A stretch of DNA of 64,000 bases from Parus major (lineage: Eukaryota > Chordata > Aves > Passeriformes > Paridae), in assembly GCF_001522545.3 (NCBI RefSeq), contig NC_031774.1, positions 49,283,410 to 49,347,409 on the forward strand, written 5' to 3'. The position numbers and the translations under genes are program-made. The notes beneath the pieces were generated by a model. The model saw nothing but the letters and a program-made list of their open reading frames with translations. It was not told the origin of the DNA and did no database searches. Shown in pieces: positions 1 through 11,300 of this stretch. The number at the start of each line of letters is the position of its first letter. The stretch's first letter is position 1.

Positions 1-105
1 NNNNNNNNNNNNNNNNNNNNNNNNNNNNNNNNNNNNNNNNNNNNNNNNNNNNNNNNNNNNNNNNNNNNNNNNNNNNNNNNNNNNNNNNNNNNNNNNNNNN
101 NNNNN
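1..105. other. Assembly gap (Ns)
   Basis: All bases are N. The gap abuts a pyrimidine-rich simple repeat, a common reason for an assembly break, so part of that repeat is probably hidden in the gap. Confidence 0.99.
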
Positions 106-146
106 TCCTTCCTTCCTCCTCCTTCCTCCCTCCCTCCCTCCCTCCC
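106..146. repeat. (CCTT)n/(CCCT)n pyrimidine microsatellite
   Basis: Tandem TCCT/CCTT units grade into CCCT units with no purines. It touches the gap, so its true length is unknown. Such polypyrimidine tracts can form triplex DNA, but nothing here shows a function. Confidence 0.9.
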
Positions 147-2149
147 ACTACTATTCTGGACATTTAACCCTCTTCACACTTAACTCTTGTGTTATTTGGA
201 AAATTCCAAATAAAGCACCTACTTCCAAAAGCGACACTATCCAATCAGGGACCAGAAATAAACCAGGTGAACAGTCACAAGCTAGGAATAACTAAAAGTA
301 AATAATCATAGTGTTCAAATTGCAGATAATTCATAGGGTACAGTTTGCTCACAAAAATAATTCAGCAGACAATTACAAATAATGATCTAATTTGGGAAAA
401 TCACAATCAGCTTGTGTGCATTACATTTACAGAAGAGCTGAATTTGCTGGATGAAATATTTGTTATGAAGAGTTCAACCAGTTCCACTATTTACTTCCCA
501 GAGTAGCTAAATCCAAAGAGCACACAGTGGAAACCACTGCAGAAGGGAAATATTTACATATTATCTATGTTAGAAGTGTGCAGTGAAAGTTGGAGAGAAC
601 ACACAGCTAAAAAGGCATGCTAATCACCCTGGAAATCATAATGCAAAATTAGCATGCAATAGATGCTAAATGGCAAGCAAATAAATGCAGACACGTGACC
701 AAACCAGGCCAGAAAATTCCAGATCACTATCTTACTTCTTCACTGATAGTATTTATTTCATGAGTAGGGGAATGGAATGGTGTTGCCACTATTATTTGAG
801 GGCACAGACCAAAATATCAGACTCATTTGGCTTACACACACACACACAAGGTTCCTAATTTCTGTCCCATAGAGACTGACTGATGTTACTAAGTTCATAC
901 TAGGTTCATACTAGAACCTGATGGAGTGCAAGGTGTTTGGAGATGACTGTGCAAAAATCTGTGAACTGCCCTGAAATTTTGAGCCCTGCTTAGCAAAACT
1001 GAAATACAATTGCTATTATACCACATTTTGTTTTGGTTCTTCCAGAAGACATGGCAAGAAATGTAGTGGGATACACAGACATTGTTAGGAAGTCAGATTT
1101 AACCTTCTGTTCTGGGTGAATCTGTCCTTGTTACATTTTAAGATCTTTCTTTGCAGGAGCTTGCCCTGTCTCATCTGACCTGAGAGATGTCAAAGTACAC
1201 CTTCCAGACCAGAATATTCACTTCTGACCTAGCCTGGGCCAAGTCTTAGACCAGAGGATATTTATTAGACAGTTTCAGAGCTCTGAACAAACTTACATTG
1301 TCCCACAGCTTTAAGTAGTGAATTTCTCATGAACAATATCATGTCTCAATTTCACAATCCCTATTATAGACTTTATTTATAATGCCTTGTGGAAAAATAT
1401 TCTTAAAGCAACATTGAAGAAAGGAGCTTAAAATGAACATATGTGGAACTTAATAAATTATAGCATTTCTTGTTCTCCTTTTCCCTCTTGTTTTGTTTCC
1501 CACGTTTTGGGACCAATCCCATTCAGACCAGGTTCAAATAAAACTGAATAAAGATTTAGGAGGCAGTTTGGTATCAGTCCCATTTTAGCAGTACTATTCT
1601 TACCACACCAGGATGTTATGTAGTTTCATCTTTTTCTCTTTTTGAACACTGGCCATCATTTCTGCCTGCCTGCTTTGCTGCATGGAATTTGATATGCAAG
1701 TCACAGAAGTGTCCCAGATTTGGTTTTACCAGAAAAAAAGTGAGTTTTCTAAAGACCCCATAGCCACAGCATTGATATTTCCTACACCATATGGCACAGG
1801 AATACTCAGTGGGAGTTGAGGCAGAAGAATCCTGGGTGAGGCTACATGAAGCTACAAACACCATTTGAAAACTGAGTTGTCTCACCACTCTGACCAGAGA
1901 CTCTCCACAAACCACTAATAAATGTACTCCAGACCACAGCTGGGGAAAGGCTGAGATAGACAAATCATTTAAAAACCAGAACATGCTCTTCATTCATAGG
2001 GCTTTCTTTAAAGGGGAATAAAAATGAGGCACAGTGTCTGACAAAGCATTTCCTTTAGACAATACAATACTTACTTTTAATTTATAATCCAGTTTACTTG
2101 GCAAAAATTACTCTTCCTCCTCATTTCACTGCTATGTACTTTCTTGCCT
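147..2149. other. Unique non-coding DNA, no gene seen
   Basis: AT-rich single-copy-looking sequence. It holds a short (AC)7 run at 834-848 and an 11-bp tandem duplication (TTCATACTAGG type) at about 892-915. A 125-codon minus-strand frame at 1616-1993 has no recognisable domain and is judged chance. No splice-flanked exon or RNA gene was recognised. Confidence 0.6.
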
Positions 2150-2285
2150 CTACAAGAAGCCAGCTGGTCACCACTTTCTGCCCTAGAGGTAGCTGCTTTT
2201 CACTGGTGCTTTATATTGTTGTGAAGTGCTTAGGGATTTACAAGATGGAAGACACTATAAATGTGAGAAATTGTGGAGCTTGTTA
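2150..2285 (+). mobile_element. Ancient SINE/LINE 3' tail (L2/MIR3-like)
   Basis: The segment around 2219-2268 reads TTGTGAAGTGCTTAGGGAT, then GATGGAAG, then a CACTATAAATGTGAG ending. This order (GTGAAGCGCTTTGGGAT, GATGAAAGGCGC, TATATAAATG) is the well-known 3' tail shared by L2/MIR3-type and related tailed SINEs of amniotes. Divergence is high, so it is an old insertion. The 5' edge is uncertain, and the exact family cannot be told without alignment. Confidence 0.5.
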
Positions 2286-2290
2286 AAGTT

Positions 2291-3040
2291 ATTACAAAAC
2301 TTCCACTTTGTATTAGTCAAATCTTTTCACAGCCACTTTACCACTGAAGTCATCAAAATGTCATCCATCCTTTCAACTTAGAAAGAGGGCTCACCAGATT
2401 CATTTAAATGGCATTAGCCATCCTAAAATTCTGTTCAATTTCAATGACTGATGCCTGCACCCAGTTTATCCTGTTTTGCTCATGTTGTTCAAATTTCAAA
2501 CTGTACAGAATTTGAACTCTCCCTGAAAGCAATGTTGGTTAAACCCAGTCAAATACAATTATACCATCATTAAAAAAAACAAAAAAAACCAAAAAAAAAC
2601 CTAAACACGAGTCTGAAAACAAAGAAACTTAAAAAAAAACAACCCAGGTTGTTCAGATAAATCTATGTCTTAGTTACCCTTTACTTCTCTCTAGATCTTG
2701 CTTGTGTCAAATCATGAATGAAAAAATTTGATTTACAGCTCAGGACACCATAGATAAAAACAATCATTACAGCATATGCACGTACACAAAACCTTCACCA
2801 GCTTAAGTTAGTCCAAATGGTCCAGTGAGGAAACAAAGAATTAACTAATTCATTGTGTGAGCAGCCTGCTGGTCATTAGCAGCTCTACAGAATGAGACGT
2901 CAGCTTAACTAAAACATTATTGTTGAAGTAAAAAAAAAAAAAAAAACCACCACAATTATGACATTCAATTATTCTATTAAGTGAAATTAACTATTCTTCT
3001 TGTTCTTTGAAAAGAGCAAGATGAAGCACAGGATCCAAAT
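2291..3040. other. Non-coding DNA with A-rich runs
   Basis: Contains A-rich interrupted runs at 2572-2640 (A7-A9 blocks split by C) and a pure A17 run at 2930-2946. The A-runs could be decayed retroposon tails, but no flanking element was recognised. No gene seen. Confidence 0.6.
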
Positions 3041-3376
3041 AATTAGGTCAGCAGCAATGAATTCCGAAGAAAAGCCGTCTAGACTTCTATTTTCGTTTTC
3101 AAATTTGAGTGGTCGGGTTTTGTGTGCTTGTGTGCATTTGCTGCTTTGAATTCTCAGGGTGGTCACGTTAATAAGTTTGCCCCAGCAGGTAGAGTGAAGC
3201 CTGGATCAAGGTGTGGCGTTCCCGCTTTGATGTCGGCTGTCACGCTCAGCTGCCTCTCGATCTCTTTGGCTGCCATCAAGTCTGTTGTTGTGGGAGACCA
3301 GGGAAAGCAGGGCTGTTCTGCTGTGTGGCACAACTCAAAGGAGGGTCACTTCAGGTATGCTGTGACGGGTTATGGT
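3041..3376. promoter_or_regulatory. CpG-dense patch in CpG-poor surroundings
   Basis: About eleven CpG dinucleotides fall within roughly 330 bases, while the neighbouring kilobases carry only isolated ones. The composition is mixed and non-repetitive. In vertebrates, retained CpGs in single-copy sequence suggest constraint, recent origin or hypomethylation. It could be a conserved element, a small exon (see the minus-strand frame inside it) or a minor promoter. It is too short and not GC-rich enough to be a classic CpG island. Confidence 0.4.
3163..3345 (-). other. Candidate cryptic exon, minus strand
   Basis: A 60-codon frame plus stop runs on the minus strand. It is open from just after a TGA at 3346-3348 to a TGA at 3163-3165. 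An internal ATG at 3274-3276 would start a 37-residue peptide beginning MAAKEIERQLSVTADIKAG. Its composition is balanced and protein-like, with a possible amphipathic start, and it lies in the CpG-dense patch. A possible splice acceptor (pyrimidine-rich stretch, then CAACAG) ends at 3282. No family was recognised. A frame this short can be chance, and no partner exon was found. Confidence 0.22.
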
Positions 3377-3420
3377 CCTAGGCAGCTAAATGGACAAGGA
3401 GACCATAACTTGTAACAAAC

Positions 3421-6400
3421 TTTTTTTTAAAAAGGCATTGATTTTCACTGGGCTTTTAGCAGGGGCCACAGAATGTTAGAGCAACAGCAATTATTGAGGT
3501 CTGTTTGTAAAAGGTCCTGCAGAGTGTAACTATACAGAGGAATGGCAATGGTGGACCAAGATAAACAGTGAGTTGGCAGGTATTTAGAGAATTAGAAGCA
3601 CAGTTCACAAAAAGGTTATAGAAGAAAGGTGTGTGAGGGGGTGTAGAGTGGAATAAGGCTTTCTTCAACTGGGAATTTGCTGGACATTCCAGAAACAGAA
3701 CACTTTAAAGGCAATATTTCCCCAGCTTTTCTGTTCCTACAAACACTAGTAACTAATAGCAACTGTCTGCAAAGCAAGATGCAAAAGTGAATGAGCAGTT
3801 TAAAAGGAAGAATGCAATACTAGCCTTTCCTTCAGCACAGGGAGGTCTGTTTCAAAGGGAAGCTCAGTAGGTGCAGTCTATTATTTATTAGTGTGACTAA
3901 TGCAAGGAACTCCCATGGCTCACACAAGGAAGTTCTTCCCTGCTTATCTCAACATTCTGTAGGATAAAACCTTTCATGCATGTTGTCCTCAAATGTCAAA
4001 AATGTTTTCATCTGAAAAAGAGGGTAGAAACCAAGTAGACTCATCTTAGAAGCTGAATCATCATGCTGTATTTCTGAGATGGTGCTATGATGCAAACTGT
4101 GACTGCTTTCAGCAGCACTGAATGCTGAAGATTTAAAAAATTCAACATTTTAACACAAATGTGAAAGCTTCTGTTTACCAAAGACTTCATCTCTTTCTCT
4201 TATTTTCTAGTCTTTACCCAGGCTGGTAAGATGATGAAAATTTTGAAGTGATAACTGAATGAGTATGGGACTTCTGAATGGTCATTTACTCTTAAAGAAA
4301 GTAGCAGGGTGAAAATGAAAAAAACAGCCAGGAGCCTAAAAAGCCTTTCTAAAACTAAACATCAGAGCAACCCTTCTGCATTTCTACTATTCTGTGAAAG
4401 TTGGCACCTTAAGACAAATGTATAGCTAAGGTCAAAAGCAACTTTTCAAGGCTGCCTGGAACAAGCAAGCATATTCATCCAATGCCAATAACTTCTGAGA
4501 ATCTGTGGAGGAATATGAGCTGCCACACATAATCCAAATTGAAACTACATGGCTTTTTTGACAGCATAGTGAACAATACCAGTGGTCACAATAAAGCCTA
4601 CAATTTGAAAACAAAGCTGAAAACCATGAAAACACCAGTTAATTTATTAATAACTTCTGTGGTTACATATGGTAAAACAAGGAACTGGTCTGCTACCCAA
4701 CCCCAAAGTCCTGCACATGGAGTCTCCATCATTGCACAATTGCTTCATGCTCCTCATCATGGGACCCACAGTTTTGCATCCTCCTGCTCCATGGGTCATG
4801 CAGCTCGGACTGTCAATTCCTCATTTCACATTTAGTAATTTCATTTTTGCTTTTCTATAAGCCCTGGAAGTGACTTGGGACTGGAGTAGTGGGAGATCAC
4901 TTGGCATGAAAGGTGCTCTGCTGTACAACATGTAGAAGTGAATCAGCCCTGCCATGGGGTAGCAATAAATGAGTTTCCAGATCTTAGAGAAGTACAAGAC
5001 ATGATATTTCTCATCAGTTTCTCAAGAAAATACAACAAAGTTTTCTGCAAGAAAAAAAAAATGTGTATCATTAAGACAGACTTAAAACACATTTTCAAAA
5101 GAAAATTAATATTTCAAAGGTGTAGAAAATCCATATCTAACAATAATAACAGAGAGTAATATATACCATTGACTTAGGAATTGTGTATCCATCAGCAATG
5201 GCTTGTAGGAAATGATCCCATGATTCAGTGTAAGATGAGAAGATGTTACAGAGCATCATGTAGTAGCACAACACCACTTTAGTTGTTTGTTATTTGATGC
5301 ATAATTGGAGTAAACTGCCAAGAGTTCTTCAGCAAGCTTCAGCCACAAGATACACAGAGTAATACTGTGGTCAGTTCAGTTCCTGAAGTCTATAAGTAAT
5401 CTTATTTGTACTTTCTCTTTTTTTTTTTTTTCCCTTGTGGACTGTAAGTGTTCATTATTTTATCAATGTTAACAATGGAATAGATGAGTAAAACTTCCAG
5501 AGGCATCTAAATGACTTAAGGACAATAAATCCCATTGGCTTTGGATTCTAAGTCAATTAGATGCATTTGAAAATTCTACCTTTTATCTGCATGCTTCATT
5601 AGTCAGATTTATTAACCAATCATTTAGGAAGGAAAAGGCCAGAGCAAAAAGATCCCCAAAGTGTAAAATTTACAACACTGCTATCTATCCTCACCGATTG
5701 CCCAAGTTTAATTCTCTAATTTAATTCATTAATTAAAGAATATGCTAATTGACTGAAAAACCCAGGCAGAGGTTTTTCTCTGAGCTCTTTCCCGTTGAGA
5801 AAAATGGATCCCAGTTCCTAACAAAATACACATATCAAGCATAAGGCCATTGAAATTATTTTCAGATCTGAGCTCATGTTTAGCACAGGAGTACTTATCC
5901 CTACTGAATATACTATTTTACCTGAACTTTCCCAAGAAATGGGGTTTTCATAGTTTGCATTTCTCATCTCTCATAGTTCTCTGGCCCATTGCATTCCATT
6001 GTCAGCAAGTTTATTCCAAATATTTTATCCTGAGCTATTTTCCACTCATTTAATTTCACTCATTTTACTTGATCTGTATGCCCTAGTGCTACCTAAAATA
6101 ATTCCTCAATGCTTTCGCCAAGACTGAGACAAATGGACGAAAAGCTTCAAGAACTAAGAAAAGCATCTCTGCAGAGACAAGTGTTTGTGCTTCACAGTAA
6201 TTCCTTTTTTCCATACAGCTGACATCTCTGCAGGTAGCTTTTTTGCCTCTGGGCAATAGGGTCGTAGGTTCATAGTACAGCAAAGGGGGAAGGCTGGAGA
6301 ACTTCCTTTCCTCTTGGCCCAACACAGCTATGCTCTGTATTTCTCTACTGTTCCCATCTGCTACATAAACATTTAATAGCCCACAACTGTGCTGAAAAGC

Positions 6401-6689
6401 TGATAAATTCTGACACATTGGCCCATTTTCTCATTTAAGACTACAGTATGAAATAGTATATGGCCTTCTGTGAGAGAATGCATTCAGGTCTCATCCTTAA
6501 TTTTCAAATGTTTTCAATATAAAATCTTTCGGATTCAGAGACAAATATCTCACAGAAACTATTGACCTCACACTCATGATGAAAAAGAAATCAAAACCCC
6601 CCAAAAAAGCATTGGGATTATTTTCCTGTGAATATTTCTGTCTATTTACAGTAGATCAGAATTAGTAAGAGAGATAGAATGGAGGTTTT
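3421..6689. other. Unique non-coding DNA, no gene seen
   Basis: AT-rich sequence without recognisable repeats apart from a T14 run at 5418-5431. The open frames here (largest 98-109 codons at 4539-4835 and 6089-6418) lack domains, splice context and codon character, and are treated as chance. Confidence 0.6.
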
Positions 6690-7140
6690 ATATCATCAAT
6701 TTAACATTAATTACCTAAATCTCTTTGAGGACATGTAACAAAAAGCCCCCGACATTTGTGTCACAAAGATTATTATAACATATTGCCAAGTCATAGCATT
6801 GCTGCACTGGTTGATAGAATTCAAATTCAAATCCAGGCTAAAGATGCTACAGCTGTCACCCTTGCCCAGAAAAGCCCTCTTAGGTTCAAAAGTTAGCCGT
6901 CCTCCTGCCTGCCTCCACCAAATCAGCTCCTGATCCCTGGAGATTACTAATCCCGACTTCTCTGCACATAGTTGACAGGAAGAATAAAGCTATTGTGCCT
7001 TCCTAATAATTCAGGCTAATCACATATTTATAAAAGAAAATTAGGAAGAAGCGATTAACTCCTTCCAGTTCAGCCATTGATAGTACAGAGTTTATAAAGA
7101 GGCAGCTGGGATAGCTTTAAAATGTGTTTAAATTTTAACA
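6690..7140. promoter_or_regulatory. Candidate conserved regulatory segment
   Basis: Non-repetitive stretch carrying several TAAT-core words (ATTAATTACC near 6707, CTAATAATT near 7003, GCTAATCAC near 7014), a GCGATTAACTCC word near 7051, and scattered CpGs in otherwise CpG-poor DNA. This resembles vertebrate developmental enhancers bound by homeodomain factors. It is inferred from composition only; multi-species alignment was not available. Confidence 0.3.
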
Positions 7141-9060
7141 CAGTGTTATAAAATAATAAATGTTTAAATAACTATGTTTTGGTTTAGCCTAGTTGCCCAA
7201 TATTGTGCCACTGTCACCAAGGAAACATGGAAAAGGGAGGTGACAGAGGCTTGTTTTGGATGCATGTAACCAACTTGAAATTGCAGCTATAATGCATGGC
7301 TGTTCCAGTTCAGGTGTCAACCCTTCTGAAGGAAAAGCATGTTGCAAACAATTGTAACAGAAAATTGGCTTGAATCTCTGCAAGTATGGAAGGATTCCCA
7401 TCCTTGTTTTTTGTGTGTTTTAAAATGCTATGAATTCTAGAATGATCCTGCAGTGATTCTAAAATCGCATTTTATCTGAAGCACAACACAAAACAAAAAA
7501 ATGGGTACTGCTTTTCAGTGTTTCCAGTTCCTATCAGTTCAGTACTAACAGAGTACAGGTAGACCTGAAAATGACAAACCAGAAAAGCCTGAAAAAACCC
7601 AGAATCTGGTGAGTTGTCATGGGCTTAGACAGGAGCAGTTCCCTCATCCCTGTGTTCCTGGTATTCCCTGTATCTCCCACAGAGGTATTGATTCACTCAT
7701 TTTTTTCTCAAGATCCCATTTGAGGAGAGGCTGGGAAGTGCTCAGTGACATCAGTGTGTAACAAAGTCACGGCCACACTGCACATTTCAAGAAAAAATCA
7801 GTGTTCCAGCAACTGTGGCTCATGGCATGAAAGGTCCTCTAGCAAGGGAGCAGGGAATGAGCATGTTTAAAGAGAGCAATATGCTAGAGGATAATTATTA
7901 CTGAAGCCACCCTTATATTGTCCTGTCCCTAGCAGCAAGCAATTTAAAACAGTGTCTTCTCTGCAGTAACACCTTTAAAAATAAAGTGATATGCATATTT
8001 TTGTTTTTGTTAAAAGTCTTTACTTTTATCAGGCACCATACACCATGAATATTGTCAAAAACTAGTAACTTTTAAATTCTTGCCTACATTCTGGCAATCT
8101 ATTCATCCAGAAAATAAATGATGAAAATTTTACTAATTCTTTGAATATCAACCTTTAATCTTAGCCAAAAATAGAATGAAAATACATTATTTCTATGGAA
8201 ATCACGGTATGTTTCAGGCCCTTCCTTCCCTTTGACCCAATTCCATCTTTATTTCAGTTTTTATTGAAGCTGTTATTTAAGAGGAGTGGAAAGTAGGAAA
8301 GACAGACAGCCAAAAAGAGCAAAGAACCCAACCATACTCAGAGTTTCTGCTCATAGCAAGAAAGAGCTGAGGTTGTGGATGCAAACACAGAGCCCTATTG
8401 GCAAGGGTAGGATGTTTGTATGGGATGAAGGAACTGCAGGTTCAAATCCTTACTTTTTGAAATGCCTCCATTTCACACTGCATTAGAAGAAATCTGTTGA
8501 TATCTTTAAAAATGTACTGAAATTTCTGATTTTCATTCTAATTTCAGAATAAAATTTGCAGCACTGTATTTCATTCTACCTGTTTTATCACTGGACAGAG
8601 TTATAGCACATCTCCAGTGGTGTTTAAGAGAGAAACACAAGGCTCGGAGATCCTACTTCTGAATCAGGATGTGTTTTATCTGGGAAAACCTCTGTATTTC
8701 TAATGAAAGCTAAAATCAATGAAAAAACCTAAAAACTTATAGAGCTCTAATGCATTTTAGCTAGCAAAAATAAATCTCATTTGCTTATCCTGAGTAGATA
8801 ATGGGTTAAAAAATGGTTCAGCACTGTTTACCACTCATTCTGACACCATTTGAAGAATGGATTATTTTCTTTCATTTTTCTTTCATTTTTCTTTCATTGT
8901 TCTTCCTTTTTCAGTCGTCTCAGAAGGCTGTATTTATGTGTGAATGTATTTCTCCTTGCCCTTTGTGCTTCTCTCACTCTTCTTTCCTTCTCTCCTTTTC
9001 ACAGAACCGTACAGAATGCTTGTCATCCAACTATTGGTTTGTTTGGTCATTGACATAAAT
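7141..9060. other. Unique non-coding DNA, no gene seen
   Basis: Nothing beyond a short tandem repeat at 8867-8902 was recognised. Short frames at 8813-9058 translate a T-rich tract and are not genes. Confidence 0.6.
8867..8902. repeat. Three-copy 11-bp tandem repeat
   Basis: The unit CTTTCATTTTT occurs at 8869-8879, 8880-8890 and, with one change, 8891-8901. It is a T-rich minisatellite seed with no known role. Confidence 0.85.
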
Positions 9061-9312
9061 GGCTTTAAATTGAAATAGAGTAGGTTTAGATTAGATATTA
9101 GAAGATATTCTTTACTCAGAGGGTGGTAATGCGCTGGAACATGTTGCTCAGAGAAGTTGTAGATGCCCCATACCAGGACGTGTTCAATGCCAGGCTAGAT
9201 GGGGCTGTGAGCAACCTGGTCTAGTGAAAAATATTCCTACCTGTGGCAGAGGGGTTAAAAGTAGATGACCTTTAAAGTCCCTTCCAACCTAAACCATTCT
9301 ATGATTCTATAA
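9061..9312 (+). mobile_element. CR1 LINE 3' fragment
   Basis: Severely 5'-truncated CR1 in plus orientation. The recognisable order is GGCTTTAAATTGAAA, then GGTTTAGATTAGATATTAG, CAGAGGGTGGT, a CTGGAACA block, CAACCTGGTCTAGTG, TCCCTTCCAACCTAAACC and the terminal ATTCTATGATTCTAT tail. It contains only the last part of ORF2 and the short 3' UTR, without an intact frame. The tail type is the usual avian one and gives strong evidence that the host is a bird. Confidence 0.93.
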
Positions 9313-10889
9313 TGCCCAAAGAAAATAAAAGACATTCCAAAATAAAATGTGAAAACTAGAAGCTTACAATGACCTCTTAGTATGAATGAGCAAGAGAAGA
9401 AAGTGAATGTTGAGCAAAACAGTCTTGTTTACAAACATTTATCTTCAATTATTAAGTATTTATGGAGGAAAATAGCCGTAGATACATGATTGGCAAATTG
9501 GCTTTATGTTTAAATAATGTGTCTAAAGTTTGACTGAGCATGGAAGTTCATCTTTAAATAAACAAATGGTACCATAATGTTACAGTCATGAAATATAAAC
9601 AAGCCACAGTCATGGTATCTGCCTGCCACACTAAAGTTGTGCAGAAGCATCTGAGTTTTCTTAAGCTCTTTCAGTGAACTGTGAAGTGGTTTGTATCAAG
9701 GAAAGTCACTGAAGTGTGTTACACTCACAGCTTTTCCTTTCATTGCATCTCAGTACCAAAGTCTGCTGGTGAACTGAGGTTCCTGGGAATGGAAAAAAAA
9801 GGAGCATTTCCTAATGTTACCTGGAAACCAGATAACTTTATCTCTCCAAACACTTCAGTTCTTCAGCGCTCGTTGTGGTACCACACATAATGTGCCTCAG
9901 ATGCGATACCCTCTGAGGTTCCAGAGACAGTGGCAGAAACAGGCAGGTGAGCAGGGAGTTTTGTTTGGCTGATTTGCTGGGTTTGTCTCTGTGGTTGAGC
10001 CCGTTATTACAGTGTGAACTGCTGGCTGCTGTCCATCTGTCTGGTCCCTATCCCTCATGGTAGCGCATTTCCACTGCCAAGCATCTCATCCCTATTTCGC
10101 TGTTATGAGGCCTGATAGTCACAAGAGGATTTTCTATTTGCTTCTTGGAGAAGTCAGGGTAGAAAGGTGGTACATGCAAATCTGAAAAGATTTGGACTTG
10201 ATAACTACATTGAGAAAAATATTCTAGAATATATGAATTATTGCCTGTTAGGCCATAAACAGATTTGTTCTGTGACTGGAACGGTGAGAGAGAAAGCTGC
10301 AGACTTTCTTCAAAGGACAAATATTACTTGCATGCTCAGTAATGCAGGACTTGGGAAAGAAACCAGTTCTGCTTTCTCACGTCCCCTTCCCCTCTTCTAA
10401 ACCTTGCTCCTGTAGCAGATGTAGCTACCAACCCAATATTACCTACCTGCTCATGTCCATGGCAATCCATTGCTTTGTTCTGTGCAACAATGAACGATTT
10501 GAAAGTGTGAAGAACACAAGGAATCAGATCTAAAGCATTTTAAGAACTTATCAGACCACATTACAAACAATGGAGTGTGCTATGGAAAGCATTTTTAGCT
10601 GGGGAATGCAGATGAGAAAACACAGGGATCGAGCAATTAAAAGCCTTGATTCCCCCCTCCCACCTCCAGCATATGGCAGGAAATTGGACCAGAATCAAGT
10701 GATGTCTTTCCTTGGTGGAGTCTGACTTCTGACCTCTAAGACAATGGAGTCACAAGCTATCCTGAGGCTTGATTGAGAAGCCACTTCAACATTTCCATAA
10801 GTCATTCTGCCATTGCAGATCTGTCACAATTTTGTCATAAAGTTTGCAGAATTCTGTTGACATTGTGTCATCTCAATAAATGCAAAGGG
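9313..10889. other. Unique non-coding DNA, no gene seen
   Basis: No repeats or exons were recognised. Overlapping frames of 63-90 codons at 10048-10533 lie on both strands and show no domain. Confidence 0.6.
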
Positions 10890-11300
10890 AAAAAAAATGA
10901 GTCGGGGCAGGTGCGAGCACAGATTTCAAGTCTAATGCGTGGGCTGCTGCATGTCTTCTGACATAATCTAGGCTCTCATACTTGATGTTTTTCTGGAGCC
11001 GTGGTGAACTCTTCCATCCTTTAAAGCAATCAACCTCATTTGACTAATTTGAGAAGAAAAAAAAAAAAAGAAAGAAAAACACTTCACTTCCCCTCTCAAA
11101 GCATCCTCGGCCAACTTGGATCTTTAAAAAAAGTAACTTAACGATTTGGGACCTGGTTGTCATTTACATGAAGGTCACTTCACACTGATCTGGCTGTGTA
11201 AATGGGCCATAAGTTACTTCTACGCCCACTTGAAAGACCTCTTGTGCTTGCCAGAATGATGTAAAATAGCCTCAATGTAAGTGAGAATTCAGGCTCTTAT
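10890..11300. promoter_or_regulatory. Candidate conserved regulatory segment
   Basis: Single-copy stretch with retained CpGs (GAGTCGGGG, GGTGCGAGC, AATGCGTGG, AGCCGTGG, CCTCGGCC, TAACGATTTGG, CTACGCCC) in a CpG-poor neighbourhood. It is interrupted by an A-rich run at 11057-11080. The mix of unique words, TTTGACTAATTTG and an ATTTACATGA word looks like a vertebrate conserved non-coding element. This is an inference from composition. Confidence 0.3.

Noticed and set aside
1616..1993. 125-codon minus frame
   Set aside because: No recognisable family, no splice sites, length within chance for this much sequence.
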